This document shows positions 51,990-62,362 of a DNA stretch of 64,000 bases, piece by piece. Below the pieces are notes generated by a model. The model was not told the DNA's origin and searched no databases. It saw only the letters and a list, made by a program, of their open reading frames with translations. Numbering within the stretch: the first letter of the stretch is position 1; each line of letters begins with the position of its first letter. The position numbers were made by a program, and so were the translations under genes. The DNA is from Eubacterium sp. (GTDB lineage: Bacteria; Bacillota; Clostridia; Lachnospirales; Lachnospiraceae), in the NCBI GenBank assembly GCA_024681515.1, contig JAILAR010000006.1, positions 1 to 64,000 on the forward strand, written 5' to 3'.

Positions 51990-52751
51990 ATGGTACATTT
52001 TGTGGGGGCGGGTCCCGGAGCCGTGGATCTGATCACGGTTCGTGGGCAGAAATTGTTATCGGAAGCAGATGTAGTGATCTATGCCGGTTCGCTGGTGAAT
52101 CCGGAGTTACTCACTTACTGTAAGCCGGACGCACAACTTCATAACAGTGCGGAAATGGATCTTCCGGAGATTCTGGATGTGATGAAGCAGGCAGCCGGAG
52201 AAGGAAAGTCGATTGTTCGTCTTCACACCGGTGAACCCAGCCTTTACGGCGCAGTTCGGGAGCAGATGGATGGTCTGGACCGCCTGGGAATCTCTTATGA
52301 CAGCTGCCCCGGTGTAACGGCAGCTTTCGGCGCGGCGGCGCAGCTGAATATGGAATTTACCCTGCCCGGCGTCTCCCAGTCCCTGATCCTGACGCGGCTG
52401 GAAGGGCGTACTTCGGTGCCGGCTTATGAATCCATGGAGAGCCTTGCGGCTCATCAGTGTTCCATGGCGATCTATCTTTCCGCCGGCATGCTGCCGGAAC
52501 TGGCCAGGAAGCTGATCATCGGCGGACGCTCCGGAGATACACCGGTGGCGGTGATCTATAAGGCAACCTGGCCGGATGAGAAGAGAGTGCATACAACCAT
52601 TTCCAGAATGGCTGAGGAAGCAGCGAAGGCAGGAATCGACCGGACGGCGGTGGTGCTGGTGGGAGATGCGGTGATCGGAAGCAGGTACGAGAATTCCAAA
52701 CTGTATGACCCTTCGTTTGAAACCGGCTACCGCAAGGCGCGGATAGAATAA
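51990..52751 (+). CDS. cbiF: precorrin-4 (C11)-methyltransferase
   Basis: MVHFVGAGPGAVDLITVRGQKLLSEADVVIYAGSLVNPELL; RLHTGEPSLYGAVREQMD; SD ggaggg. Confidence 0.96.
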   Translation: MVHFVGAGPGAVDLITVRGQKLLSEADVVIYAGSLVNPELLTYCKPDAQLHNSAEMDLPEILDVMKQAAGEGKSIVRLHTGEPSLYGAVREQMDGLDRLGISYDSCPGVTAAFGAAAQLNMEFTLPGVSQSLILTRLEGRTSVPAYESMESLAAHQCSMAIYLSAGMLPELARKLIIGGRSGDTPVAVIYKATWPDEKRVHTTISRMAEEAAKAGIDRTAVVLVGDAVIGSRYENSKLYDPSFETGYRKARIE

Positions 52752-52781
52752 AAATGCAGTATGAAATAACAGGAGTTCAAT

Positions 52782-53300
52782 ATGACAAAACAGGACGTAG
52801 AAAAAATCTATTTTGACATGGATGGGGTGCTGGCGGATTTTGACCGGGGTGTCCGGGAATTCTGTCACATGGAACCCACGCCGCAGAACGAGGGATGGAA
52901 GCCGGGCATGGACGATCCCATGTGGGCGGAAGCACGAAAGGTGCCGCATTACTATGACCGGCTGGAACTGATGCCCGGTGCAAAAGAAATGTTTGATCGT
53001 GTGTATGAGACCTATGGTGACCGCTGCGAGATCCTGACGGGGATCCCGAAACCGAAGCGCGGCATGGAAGGGGCGGCGGAGGATAAAGTGACCTGGGTAC
53101 GCAGACTGCTTTCAAAAGATGTGGTCGTTCACACGGTATATCGTGAAGAGAAACCGCAGTATTGCTCCGGAAAAAACTGCATTCTGATCGATGATCTGAA
53201 GGCAAATATCGCATCCTGGGAGGAGATCGGCGGAACGGGCATCGTTCACGTGTCCTCGGAGGATACGATCCGTACACTGGAGGAGATGGGACTTCTGTAA
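52782..53300 (+). CDS. 5'-nucleotidase / HAD-like hydrolase
   Basis: KIYFDMDGVLADFDRGVREFC; EILTGIPKPKRG; ILIDDLKANIASWE. Confidence 0.9.
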   Translation: MTKQDVEKIYFDMDGVLADFDRGVREFCHMEPTPQNEGWKPGMDDPMWAEARKVPHYYDRLELMPGAKEMFDRVYETYGDRCEILTGIPKPKRGMEGAAEDKVTWVRRLLSKDVVVHTVYREEKPQYCSGKNCILIDDLKANIASWEEIGGTGIVHVSSEDTIRTLEEMGLL

Positions 53301-53342
53301 GATGATGACAGGGTCAATATATGATTGGCATGGGTGAATGAT

Positions 53343-54449
53343 ATGCTCAGGATCATAACATTCACTTCGCAGGGTTGCCTTCCTGCAAAACGCATTGCAG
53401 ACAGGATCCCGGCGAGGTTATATCGGAAATTTCATACACCCGGCAAAACGGAAATGTGTCCGGAGAATTTTGAACCGGTGAAGACGCCCCTGGCTGACTG
53501 GGCGGCGGATGGGTTTGCCGCCGGAGATCCGCTTCTTTTTATCGGTGCGGCAGGGATCGCGGTACGTGCGATCGCAGGATGTATCCGTGATAAGCTGACG
53601 GATGTTCCGGTGCTGGTGCTGGACATGCAGGGAACCTACGTGATCCCGATCCTGTCGGGTCATTACGGCGGTGCCAATGCCCTGGCAAGGCGGATCGCAG
53701 AGCTGACCGGCGCTGTGGCAGTCATCACCACGGCAACGGATCAGGTGGGTGCATTTGCGGCGGATCTTTTCGCAAAAGAGCATAACATGCGAATCCGGAA
53801 TCCAAAGGCACTTCCCGGACTTTCCGGAAAAGCTATTTCAGGAGAGAGCATCCGTATCGCATGTCCGGAGCACCTGCGTGTGGTCTGTGGAACACCGGCG
53901 GGTGTCTGCATCGTTTCTCCGGAAGATGCGGCAGATATCCGGATCACTGCATTTCCGCTGACAAAGGAGGAGCTGGAGAGTACGGAGACGCTCTATCTGA
54001 CGCCGCAATGTATCTATGCAGGGATCGGCTGTAAAAAGAACGTTCCGGCTGAGCAGATGGAAGCCTTTGTCAGGTCCATGTGTGAATCGTCGGGGATCGA
54101 TCCGGAAGCTCTGGCGGGGATCGCAAGTATAGATGTGAAGAAGGAAGAGCCGGCGATCCTCGCGCTGGCTGAAACACTGGGGATTCCTTTCGTTACGTAT
54201 AGTGCAGAAGAGTTACAGGCGGTACCGGGACATTTTCCGGAGTCGCCGTTTGTGGAGAAACAGGTAGGAGTGGGAGAGGTTTCCGGCAGAGCCGCCGCAA
54301 GGCTGGCAGGAGAAGGATACCGGATGCTTCTTCCGAAAGTATCCCGATGGGGGATCACGCTGTCGCTTGCGGTAGCCGCAGCGATTGATAAAACGGGGGA
54401 GACGGATGAAGAGAAGGAAGATCGCATTACTTGTAGCGCAGGCAGATGA
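53343..54449 (+). CDS. cbiG: cobalt-precorrin 5A hydrolase
   Basis: PLLFIGAAGIAVRAIAGCIRDKLTDVPVLVLDMQGTYVIPILSGHYGGANALARRIAEL; YAGIGCKKNVP. Confidence 0.94.
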   Translation: MLRIITFTSQGCLPAKRIADRIPARLYRKFHTPGKTEMCPENFEPVKTPLADWAADGFAAGDPLLFIGAAGIAVRAIAGCIRDKLTDVPVLVLDMQGTYVIPILSGHYGGANALARRIAELTGAVAVITTATDQVGAFAADLFAKEHNMRIRNPKALPGLSGKAISGESIRIACPEHLRVVCGTPAGVCIVSPEDAADIRITAFPLTKEELESTETLYLTPQCIYAGIGCKKNVPAEQMEAFVRSMCESSGIDPEALAGIASIDVKKEEPAILALAETLGIPFVTYSAEELQAVPGHFPESPFVEKQVGVGEVSGRAAARLAGEGYRMLLPKVSRWGITLSLAVAAAIDKTGETDEEKEDRITCSAGR

Positions 54450-57400
54450 AGAGTATCAGAGCGATTTCGTGCATGGGGCTTTGGAGAGGGCATTTGCGGA
54501 GGATGTGGATGTATATGTATTCTCCATGTTTATCAAATACCAGAGCACAAGAGCCCGGGAAGACGGAGACTCCAACATCTTCAGTCTGGTGAATTATTCG
54601 GAGTTCGATGGGGTGATCGTGCTTTCGGACATGATCCAGACACCGGGGGTGGAACCGGAGATCCAGGAGAAGATCCATGCATGTTACTCCGGACCGGTTG
54701 TTTGCGTGGATACGGAAAGCAAATACTTCACCACGTTCTGGACGGACGGCTATCAGGCGGTGTATGACACGGTCAGTCACATGATCGAGAAACATGGCAT
54801 GAAAGAGATCGCATACCTTACCGGACGTCAGAACCATGTGCATTCCATCCGGAGGCTGGAAGCGTATCGGGCCGCCATGAAGGATCATGGTCTGGAGGTA
54901 AATGAAGACTGGGTGTTCTACGGTGATTTCTGGTATTACAGCGGGGTTGCATGTGCCGAGAGTCTGCTTCGTGACAGAGAACACATGCCGCAGGCTGTGG
55001 TATGTGCAAATGATCCCATGGCCATCGGAGTCGGGATCGGTCTGGAAAATGCAGGTATAAAGATCCCTGATGATCTCGCTGTCGTGGGCTATGGTACCTC
55101 CGAGGAAGGACGTAAGAGTCCCTGCCCGATCACGTCCCCCTGGGTTCCGGGTGGATACTACGGAGCCTTTGCAGTGGAAACTGTGCTTCGGGAATTAAAT
55201 GGTGAGAAGCCGATCCTGCCGGAGCCTGAGACAAGTTTCTTTATCGGTGAAAGCTGTGGCTGCACGATGGCACGGGAAGAATCCGTTATCGCAAGAAGGC
55301 AGATCTGGGAAACCGGGAATTCTGTCGGAGGCTTCCAGTCTTTGCATGATTATCTGATGGAGGATCTCCTGCTGGCCGAAAATCTGGAGGATTTCTTCCG
55401 GACCGTCTATGATTATGTGTATTTCCTGGAGGGAGTACGCAGGCTGGATATCTATCTGGATGAGCAGTGGCTGAATCCGGACCGTCTGGCCCGCGACCTC
55501 TTCCTTTCCGAAGGGTATCCGGAACGAATGCTCCATGTGATGTCCTATGATCTGGATCATTCCGAACAGGCAGCGGCAAGGACCGGAAAAATGATCGACA
55601 CGGCAGTGATGCTGGAGGATGCGGAATCAGAACGCCCCATGGCACATTTCTTTGTCCCTATCTTTAATGAGCGGAAAGCCTTTGGTTATGCCGTGTTTGA
55701 TTACGGCGGAGAACCGACGGTTTTCACTACCGTAACCCGGTTCTGGATGTATGCGGTTTCCCGAGGCCTGGAGATCCTGCGCCGTACCATTGTCCTGAAG
55801 AATTACAGTCAGCTGCTGACACCGGATAAGGAACTGAACTATCCCACTTTTATCGATGACCGGTTCCAGCCGAAGGAGGAGGAACTGACGGACGAGGAGC
55901 AGAGAGAACGGAAAGAAGTGCAGCGGATCCTGGACAAGAATCTGTTTACATATCATTTCCAGCCCATCGTCAGTGTAAAGGACGGGGAGATCTATTCCTA
56001 TGAGGCGCTGATGCGCTCCGGATCGGCCTGGAAGGTTCCGCCGCTCCAGATCATCCGCCATTCCAGCGGACTCGGCCGGCTTCAGGATGTTGAGAAGGCC
56101 ACATTCCTGAATGTGCTGGGTCTCGTGGAAACGAAAAGCGATGAATTCAAAGACAGGAAGATCTTTGTAAACAGTATTCCGGGGATCAAACTGAAACGTG
56201 AAGATCAGATGCGGGTGGATCATCTGCTTCGGGAGCATGCGCAGCAGATCGTTGTGGAACTGACGGAGCAGGCGGAGTTAGAGGACGAGACGCTGGAGAA
56301 TCTGAAGACCCATCTTATGGAACTCGGAAGTGGCATCGCCGTCGATGATTACGGAACGGGCTACTCCAATATCAGCAATCTTCTTCGGTACATGCCGAAT
56401 GTAGTAAAGATCGACAAGTCCCTTCTGACAGAGATCCAGAGCAGTTCGCAGAAGCAGCATTTTGTAAGAAACATCATCGAATTCTGCCATGACAACAATA
56501 TCCTCGCGCTGGCAGAAGGTGTGGAGACCAGGGAGGAGCTGCAGGCTGTGATCCGTCTTGGGGCGGATCTGATCCAGGGCTTCTATCTGGCGCGTCCTAC
56601 CGCGGAGATACAGCAGTCCATCGATACCAACATGAAGATGGAAATCTGCAGGTTCTATCGCGAGCATCTGGACGGGCTCGCGGATCAGGTTTATCGCGCG
56701 GGGAAAACGGCCCGCGTGACCATCAACAACCTGATCAAGGAAGCGAAGACCACAATCCTGATCGGAGAGAAGGATTCCACCTGCCGCGATATCACCATTG
56801 CGGGAAATCCGAACGTGGGCTCCAATATTCATATCGAGATCCTGGAAGGATATTCCGGAGCCGTGACCATGGAGAATGTCATCCTGTCGAACCAGAAGCA
56901 GCGTCCATGTATCCGGATTGCCGAAAATGCGAATCTGACGCTTCGTCTGGTGGGTGAAAACCGGCTGGAGGGCGGAGGGATCCTGGTGCCGGAGAGTTCG
57001 TCCCTGACCGTCGAAGGAGACGGAAATCTGAAGATCGAACTGGATGGCACGGAGGTCTTCGGCATCGGAAATGAATCCGGCAAGACCCACGGTCCGCTGA
57101 TGTTTTATCAGGACGGAGAGATCATCATTGAAGCTTCCGGAAAGACCATGTACGGGATCGGTTCCGGCCTGGGCGGACGGATCGAGATCAACAAGGGCAA
57201 GTATACCTTCAGCATGAGCGGAAGCGAGGGCGTGGGCATCGGATCCATGCACGGACGGGAAGAACTTCTGATCCATGACTGTGATCTCTATATGGATTAT
57301 GCGTTCCGCGAGGGTGTCTGCATCGGAAGTACATACGGCTCCATGCAGCTGGAGGCAATGAGCTCCATGTTCCGGTTCAACTGCAGCGGAACCAGACTTG

Positions 57401-57744
57401 CGGTGATCGGAACGCTGGCAGGAGAGTTTGCGGATTTAAAGCTTCATGATCTGTCCATGCATATCAATCTTCGCTCGGATCGGACGACCGCTTTCGGAAG
57501 CCTGAAGGGTGCGTCAAGGATCGACATCGTATCTGCTGCGATCCGTTACAAAGGGGCAGGTATCGAAGCATGGCTCTTCGGAGGAGAAAGCGAGAGTACC
57601 ACGATCCATGTGGACGGAGTGGATATGAAGGCCCGGATGGATATGAAGGAAGGCCATGTTACGAACGCACCGAGAAAGCAGGTCAACATTACCCGAAGCA
57701 TTACAGATGTCATTATCAACGATGAGGAAATGGAGCTTACATGA
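54406..57744 (+). CDS. periplasmic-binding-like (LacI-type, no HTH) sensor + EAL phosphodiesterase + C-terminal beta-helix-like domain
   Basis: AVVCANDPMAIGVGIGLENAGIKIPDDLAVVGYG; FQPIVSVKDGEIYSYEALMR, VELTEQ, DDYGTGYSN, LAEGVETREE, QGFYLARP; repetitive GIG-rich beta C-terminus; start overlaps cbiG end. Confidence 0.9.
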   Translation: MKRRKIALLVAQADEEYQSDFVHGALERAFAEDVDVYVFSMFIKYQSTRAREDGDSNIFSLVNYSEFDGVIVLSDMIQTPGVEPEIQEKIHACYSGPVVCVDTESKYFTTFWTDGYQAVYDTVSHMIEKHGMKEIAYLTGRQNHVHSIRRLEAYRAAMKDHGLEVNEDWVFYGDFWYYSGVACAESLLRDREHMPQAVVCANDPMAIGVGIGLENAGIKIPDDLAVVGYGTSEEGRKSPCPITSPWVPGGYYGAFAVETVLRELNGEKPILPEPETSFFIGESCGCTMAREESVIARRQIWETGNSVGGFQSLHDYLMEDLLLAENLEDFFRTVYDYVYFLEGVRRLDIYLDEQWLNPDRLARDLFLSEGYPERMLHVMSYDLDHSEQAAARTGKMIDTAVMLEDAESERPMAHFFVPIFNERKAFGYAVFDYGGEPTVFTTVTRFWMYAVSRGLEILRRTIVLKNYSQLLTPDKELNYPTFIDDRFQPKEEELTDEEQRERKEVQRILDKNLFTYHFQPIVSVKDGEIYSYEALMRSGSAWKVPPLQIIRHSSGLGRLQDVEKATFLNVLGLVETKSDEFKDRKIFVNSIPGIKLKREDQMRVDHLLREHAQQIVVELTEQAELEDETLENLKTHLMELGSGIAVDDYGTGYSNISNLLRYMPNVVKIDKSLLTEIQSSSQKQHFVRNIIEFCHDNNILALAEGVETREELQAVIRLGADLIQGFYLARPTAEIQQSIDTNMKMEICRFYREHLDGLADQVYRAGKTARVTINNLIKEAKTTILIGEKDSTCRDITIAGNPNVGSNIHIEILEGYSGAVTMENVILSNQKQRPCIRIAENANLTLRLVGENRLEGGGILVPESSSLTVEGDGNLKIELDGTEVFGIGNESGKTHGPLMFYQDGEIIIEASGKTMYGIGSGLGGRIEINKGKYTFSMSGSEGVGIGSMHGREELLIHDCDLYMDYAFREGVCIGSTYGSMQLEAMSSMFRFNCSGTRLAVIGTLAGEFADLKLHDLSMHINLRSDRTTAFGSLKGASRIDIVSAAIRYKGAGIEAWLFGGESESTTIHVDGVDMKARMDMKEGHVTNAPRKQVNITRSITDVIINDEEMELT

Positions 57745-57804
57745 TCATCAGTCGGTTATAGCTAACTGCTGAACCGGATATCATGAGATGGAGCATATTG
57801 TACT

Positions 57805-58560
57805 ATGGGATCGGAGCGTAAAAAAATATTATACGTTGTTGGCATCGGTCCCGGAAAGACTTCCGGTATGACGGGTGAGGCTCTGGCGGCTCTCCGGGAA
57901 AGTGATGTGATCGCAGGATATCCGGTGTATCTGGAACTGCTTCCGGAAGAGATCCGCGGAAAAGAACAGATTGCAACCGGCATGACCCGGGAGATGGAAC
58001 GGTGCCGTCTGGCGCTTCAGGCGGCTGCTGCAGGCAGAACGGTTTCTCTGGTCTGCAGTGGGGATGCAGGGGTCTACGGCATGGCCGGCCCCGTGCTGTC
58101 TCTGGCCGGAGAGTATCCGGAGGTGGAGATCTCCGTGATCCCCGGAGTTACGGCAGCAACCGCAGGTGCATCGGTTCTGGGCGCGCCGCTGATGCATGAT
58201 TTCGCAGTGATCAGCATGAGTGACCGTCTGACCCCCTTTGAGGTGATCGAAAAGAGGCTTCGTCTGGCTGCGGAATCGGATTTTGTGATCGTTCTTTACA
58301 ATCCGGAATCCAGAGGACGCGCAGGGTATCTGAAAAAGGCCTGTGATATCCTGTTGGAAAAGCTTCCGCCGGATCGGGCGGCGGGCTATGTCCGACAGAT
58401 CGGACGGGAGGGTGAGACCGCATGGGTCGGACACCTGAGTGAACTGCGGGAACAGGCAGTGGATATGTTCACCACGGTCTATATCGGAAACAGTACGACA
58501 TACATATCGGGAGCGCGGATGGTAACGGAGCGGGGATATGTATCACATGCGAAGCAATAA
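57805..58560 (+). CDS. cbiH: precorrin-3B / cobalt-factor III (C17)-methyltransferase
   Basis: YVVGIGPGKTSGMTGEALAALRESDVIAGYPVY; VCSGDAGVYGMAGPVL; VLYNPESRGR. Confidence 0.95.
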   Translation: MGSERKKILYVVGIGPGKTSGMTGEALAALRESDVIAGYPVYLELLPEEIRGKEQIATGMTREMERCRLALQAAAAGRTVSLVCSGDAGVYGMAGPVLSLAGEYPEVEISVIPGVTAATAGASVLGAPLMHDFAVISMSDRLTPFEVIEKRLRLAAESDFVIVLYNPESRGRAGYLKKACDILLEKLPPDRAAGYVRQIGREGETAWVGHLSELREQAVDMFTTVYIGNSTTYISGARMVTERGYVSHAKQ

Positions 58561-58605
58561 TTCACGGAGCGCTTCAGGCGCGAAGTATGGAACAGAGAGA
58601 ACAGT

Positions 58606-60753
58606 ATGAAACAGGTTTTTTTATTTGCGGGAACAACAGAAGGAAGACGCCTGGCGCGGCGTCTGGGGGCGGCAGGCATCGGGACGGCAGTCTCGGTGGC
58701 AACGGAATATGGTGTACTTGTGCTGGAGGAAGCGGGACTTGGTGAATCCGTCTCCGTGCTGCACGGACGCATGAACACGGAGAAAATGGTAAGCGCCATC
58801 CGGGAGCAATCTCCGAAGATCGTGGTGGATGCCACGCATCCCTATGCGCTGGAGGCTTCGGAAAATATCCGAGCCGCCGCAGAGCAGGCAGGGGTTCCGT
58901 ACCTTCGACTGAAGAGGAAGACGAAGGACTCACCGGATCGGAAAGTGTTCCGTTTTTCAGAGGTAGATCAGGTGATCACGGCATTGCAGCGAACCAGCGG
59001 AAACATTCTTCTTACTACAGGTGTCAATTCTCTGGCACAGTTTGCAGAGGCAGAGGGGCTTCGGGAGCGCCTGTTCGTTCGTGTCCTTCCGGGAGAAGAA
59101 AGCCTGTCCAAATGTGAGGAGGCGGGTATCCGCGGACGCCAGATCATCGCCATGCAGGGACCGTTCTCACAGGAAATGAACCGCGCTTTGATCCATTCCT
59201 ATGATATCCGCCATCTGGTGACCAAGCAGAGCGGGAAGAGCGGCGGTTTTGCAGAGAAGGTATTTGCAGCTCAGGAGACGGAGACGGCGGTTTACATCGT
59301 CGGCGCTCCGGAAGAGGAAGGACTCCCTTATGCGGAGGTTCTGGACCGGCTGGGAGAACTGCTGGAGGTGGATCTGAGGGATACGGTAACGATCACCGTT
59401 TCCCTGGTCGGAGTAGGTCCCGGAAACCGGGATTACATGACAGAGAAGGCAAAACGAAGCATCCGGGAGGCGGATGTGCTGTTTGGCGCACAGCGCCTGA
59501 TCGAACCTTATCAGAATGAGAAAAAAGCATATCCCTATTATCGCGGGGACGATATTCTCCCGCGGCTGGAAAACCTGCTGCAGGAGGCACGGCAGGGGGA
59601 TCCGCATGTCCGTGTGGCGGTACTGCTGTCCGGGGATTCCGGTTTTTACAGCGGGGCATCCGGACTGATCTTCTACCTGACGAACTGGCGCCGCCGCATG
59701 CAGCTTTCCGATACGGGAAAATTTGAGATGCAGATCCATACGGTAGCCGGCATTTCCGCGGTGGCATTTCTGGCATCGCGTCTGCAGGATCACTGGGATA
59801 CGGCCTATGTGGCCAGCCTGCATGGGAGTGATGAGGAAGCCTGGAAAGAGGTGCTGCGACATCTGACCTATGAGAAGCGTTCCTATCTTCTGACTTCGGG
59901 TCGCGAGGATGTGGAGCGGCTCCGGGCATGGATCCGGGAGACGGAGTCACCGGAAAACTACTCACTTTATGCAGGTTATCAGCTGTCCTATCCGGAGGAG
60001 ATCATCTTTGCCGAGGAGGGAGAACGTCCGGGGATCGGTGCGGAGGATGCTAAGCGGATTCCGTTCCCGGACATTCTTCCGGAGGGACTGTATACGGTAA
60101 TGATCCGGAATAATGAACCGGAGGTACCGCCGGAGAAGCGGGAGAGACAGGCGCTGGCAGGACTTCCGAATGATGCGTATCTGCAGGAGAAAGGGGTTCC
60201 CATCACCAAAGAAGAGATCCGGACCATCGCTCTCGGAAAACTTCGGATCAAGGAGCCCGCAGTCATTTATGATATCGGAAGCGGAAGCGGCAGCTTTGCC
60301 ACGGAACTGGGACGGATCCTGGTGAATTCGGAGATCTATGCCATCGAGAAGGAACCCCAGCGTGCGGAGCTGGTGCGCAGGAATCTGCGGCATCTTTCTG
60401 CGGATCATGTGACGGTCGTGGAAGGGGAAGCACCGGAAGCGTTCCGTAATCTGCCGGCACCGACCCATGTGATCATCGGCGGTTCGGACGGGAATCTTTT
60501 TGCGATCCTGTCGGAGCTTTTTAAGAAATCCGTGAATGCGAGGGTGGTGATCCCCGCAGTGACATTGGAGACCAAGACGGAACTGACCATGCTTCTGAAC
60601 GGGACCTTTACCACGGAATACACGATCCGGGATGCGGAGTATGTGGAAGTGAATATCTCCCGGAACCGGAAACTGGGACGTTACCAGTCCCTTGCGGCGG
60701 AGAATCCGGTGGCGATCCTGTCCTTCCAGTTTGGAAGGAGGCCCGGAGCATAG
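58606..60753 (+). CDS. trifunctional fusion: precorrin-6A reductase (CbiJ) + precorrin-6B methyltransferases (CbiE-CbiT)
   Basis: FAGTTEGRRLARRLGAAG...DATHPYALEASENI; VSLVGVGPGNRDYMTEKAKRSIREADVLFGAQRL; IYDIGSGSGSFATELGRI. Confidence 0.94.
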   Translation: MKQVFLFAGTTEGRRLARRLGAAGIGTAVSVATEYGVLVLEEAGLGESVSVLHGRMNTEKMVSAIREQSPKIVVDATHPYALEASENIRAAAEQAGVPYLRLKRKTKDSPDRKVFRFSEVDQVITALQRTSGNILLTTGVNSLAQFAEAEGLRERLFVRVLPGEESLSKCEEAGIRGRQIIAMQGPFSQEMNRALIHSYDIRHLVTKQSGKSGGFAEKVFAAQETETAVYIVGAPEEEGLPYAEVLDRLGELLEVDLRDTVTITVSLVGVGPGNRDYMTEKAKRSIREADVLFGAQRLIEPYQNEKKAYPYYRGDDILPRLENLLQEARQGDPHVRVAVLLSGDSGFYSGASGLIFYLTNWRRRMQLSDTGKFEMQIHTVAGISAVAFLASRLQDHWDTAYVASLHGSDEEAWKEVLRHLTYEKRSYLLTSGREDVERLRAWIRETESPENYSLYAGYQLSYPEEIIFAEEGERPGIGAEDAKRIPFPDILPEGLYTVMIRNNEPEVPPEKRERQALAGLPNDAYLQEKGVPITKEEIRTIALGKLRIKEPAVIYDIGSGSGSFATELGRILVNSEIYAIEKEPQRAELVRRNLRHLSADHVTVVEGEAPEAFRNLPAPTHVIIGGSDGNLFAILSELFKKSVNARVVIPAVTLETKTELTMLLNGTFTTEYTIRDAEYVEVNISRNRKLGRYQSLAAENPVAILSFQFGRRPGA

Positions 60754-60754
60754 A

Positions 60755-60779
60755 TGGACATCTGCGAAGCAGATGTCCA
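60755..60779. other. perfect 11-bp hairpin
   Basis: TGGACATCTGC-gaa-GCAGATGTCCA. Confidence 0.8.
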
Positions 60780-60826
60780 GGTGTGGAGTCATACGACGTA
60801 GCCGCGAAGGCGGCGGAGGCGGATGA

Positions 60827-60870
60827 CGGAACCCTTTGCCGGAACCCTTTGATCGGAACCCTTTGATCGG
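60827..60870 (+). repeat. short tandem repeat
   Basis: CGGAACCCTTTGc / CGGAACCCTTTGat / CGGAACCCTTTGat / CGGAgc. Confidence 0.85.
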
Positions 60871-60895
60871 AGCTATGTAATGAATACCATGACAT

Positions 60896-62362
60896 ATGGA
60901 GCAGGATATGAAAAGGCCGGGAATCATGATCGCTGCACCGGGCAGCGGCAGCGGAAAAACTACATTTACGACGGGACTTCTGGCTGCGCTGAGTGCAAGA
61001 GGCGAAACGGTCTATGCATATAAATGCGGACCGGACTATATCGATCCCATGTATCATATGGCGGCGCTTCGGGAAGGACAAAAGCAGCAGGCCGGGTGGA
61101 ATCAGAAACCGGTCAGCCGCAATCTGGACACGTTTTTTACGGATGACCAAACGACCCGACGTCTCTATCTGGAAGATCCTGATGACGGGTATCATATCGT
61201 GGAAGGCGTCATGGGACTTTACGACGGTGTGGCAGGTACGGAGGAGCAGGGTTCTTCCTATGATCTGGCACGTGCACTGGGTCTGCCGATCATACTGGTA
61301 GTAAATGCCAGAGGGCAGGGGCGGTCTCTGGCAGCGCTTCTGGCGGGTTTTCAGAAATTTGACGTTCATCATCTGATCCGGGGCGTGGTTCTGAATCAGA
61401 CATCGAAGGAGATGTATCTTCGTCTGGCACCATTGATCGAATCGGAGACCGGCCTTGCCTGTCTTGGATTTCTTCCGAAGGATTCACGGCTGGAAGCACC
61501 GAGCAGACATTTAGGACTTCTGGCACCGGGGGAACTTCCGGAGGCGTATATCCGCGCAGCAAGGGAAACTGTGGAGCAGCAGCTTGACTGGGAACGATTT
61601 TTCCGGATCGCAAGTGCGGCAGAGCGGCCAAACGGAGAAATGAAAGCTGATCCCAACGATCGATCAGATGATAAACCGAAAAATCAAACATATGATAAGT
61701 CGTCCGTCCGTCTGGCGGTAGCGCGGGACGCTGCATTTTCCTTCTGCTATGCGGACAATCTGCGGATGCTGGAACGGGCCGGTGCGGAGCTCGTGTTCTT
61801 TTCTCTGCTGGCGGATGCTCATCTGCCGGAGCGGATCGACGGACTGCTTCTGTCCGGGGGATATCCGGAACTCTATGCGGAGCAGCTGTCGGAAAACAGC
61901 GGAATGCTTCGAGATATCCGAGACGCGGTGAGAAGCGGTCTGCCCACGGTGGCGGAATGCGGAGGATTTCTGTACCTCCAGCAGGAACTGCAGGGGAGCG
62001 ACGGGCAGATGCACCCGATGGTGGGAGTACTTCCCGGCATGGCAAGCAATCAGGGACGGCCGGTTCGGTTCGGATACGCCATGATCCGTGAAAAAAGCCC
62101 GACATTTCTGCCGGAAGGAACCATCTGCCGCGGGCATGAATTTCACTATTATGACAGTACCGAAAACGGGAGTTCCTGCCTGGTGGAGAAACCCGTGACC
62201 GGCAGAAGCTGGGAGGCTGTATTTACGACAGAGACATTGTGGGCAGGCTTCCCGCATGTATATTACCCGGCGTGTCCGGAATTTGTGGAATCGTTCATTT
62301 CCAGAATGAAGAGATACTCACAATCTATGGAGGAATACGCCTCAGTGCGAAGTATGGAATAA
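60896..62362 (+). CDS. cbiA: cobyrinate a,c-diamide synthase
   Basis: GIMIAAPGSGSGKTTFTTGLLAAL; YKCGPDYIDPMYH; EGVMGLYDG; AECGGFLYLQQEL. Confidence 0.96.
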   Translation: MEQDMKRPGIMIAAPGSGSGKTTFTTGLLAALSARGETVYAYKCGPDYIDPMYHMAALREGQKQQAGWNQKPVSRNLDTFFTDDQTTRRLYLEDPDDGYHIVEGVMGLYDGVAGTEEQGSSYDLARALGLPIILVVNARGQGRSLAALLAGFQKFDVHHLIRGVVLNQTSKEMYLRLAPLIESETGLACLGFLPKDSRLEAPSRHLGLLAPGELPEAYIRAARETVEQQLDWERFFRIASAAERPNGEMKADPNDRSDDKPKNQTYDKSSVRLAVARDAAFSFCYADNLRMLERAGAELVFFSLLADAHLPERIDGLLLSGGYPELYAEQLSENSGMLRDIRDAVRSGLPTVAECGGFLYLQQELQGSDGQMHPMVGVLPGMASNQGRPVRFGYAMIREKSPTFLPEGTICRGHEFHYYDSTENGSSCLVEKPVTGRSWEAVFTTETLWAGFPHVYYPACPEFVESFISRMKRYSQSMEEYASVRSME

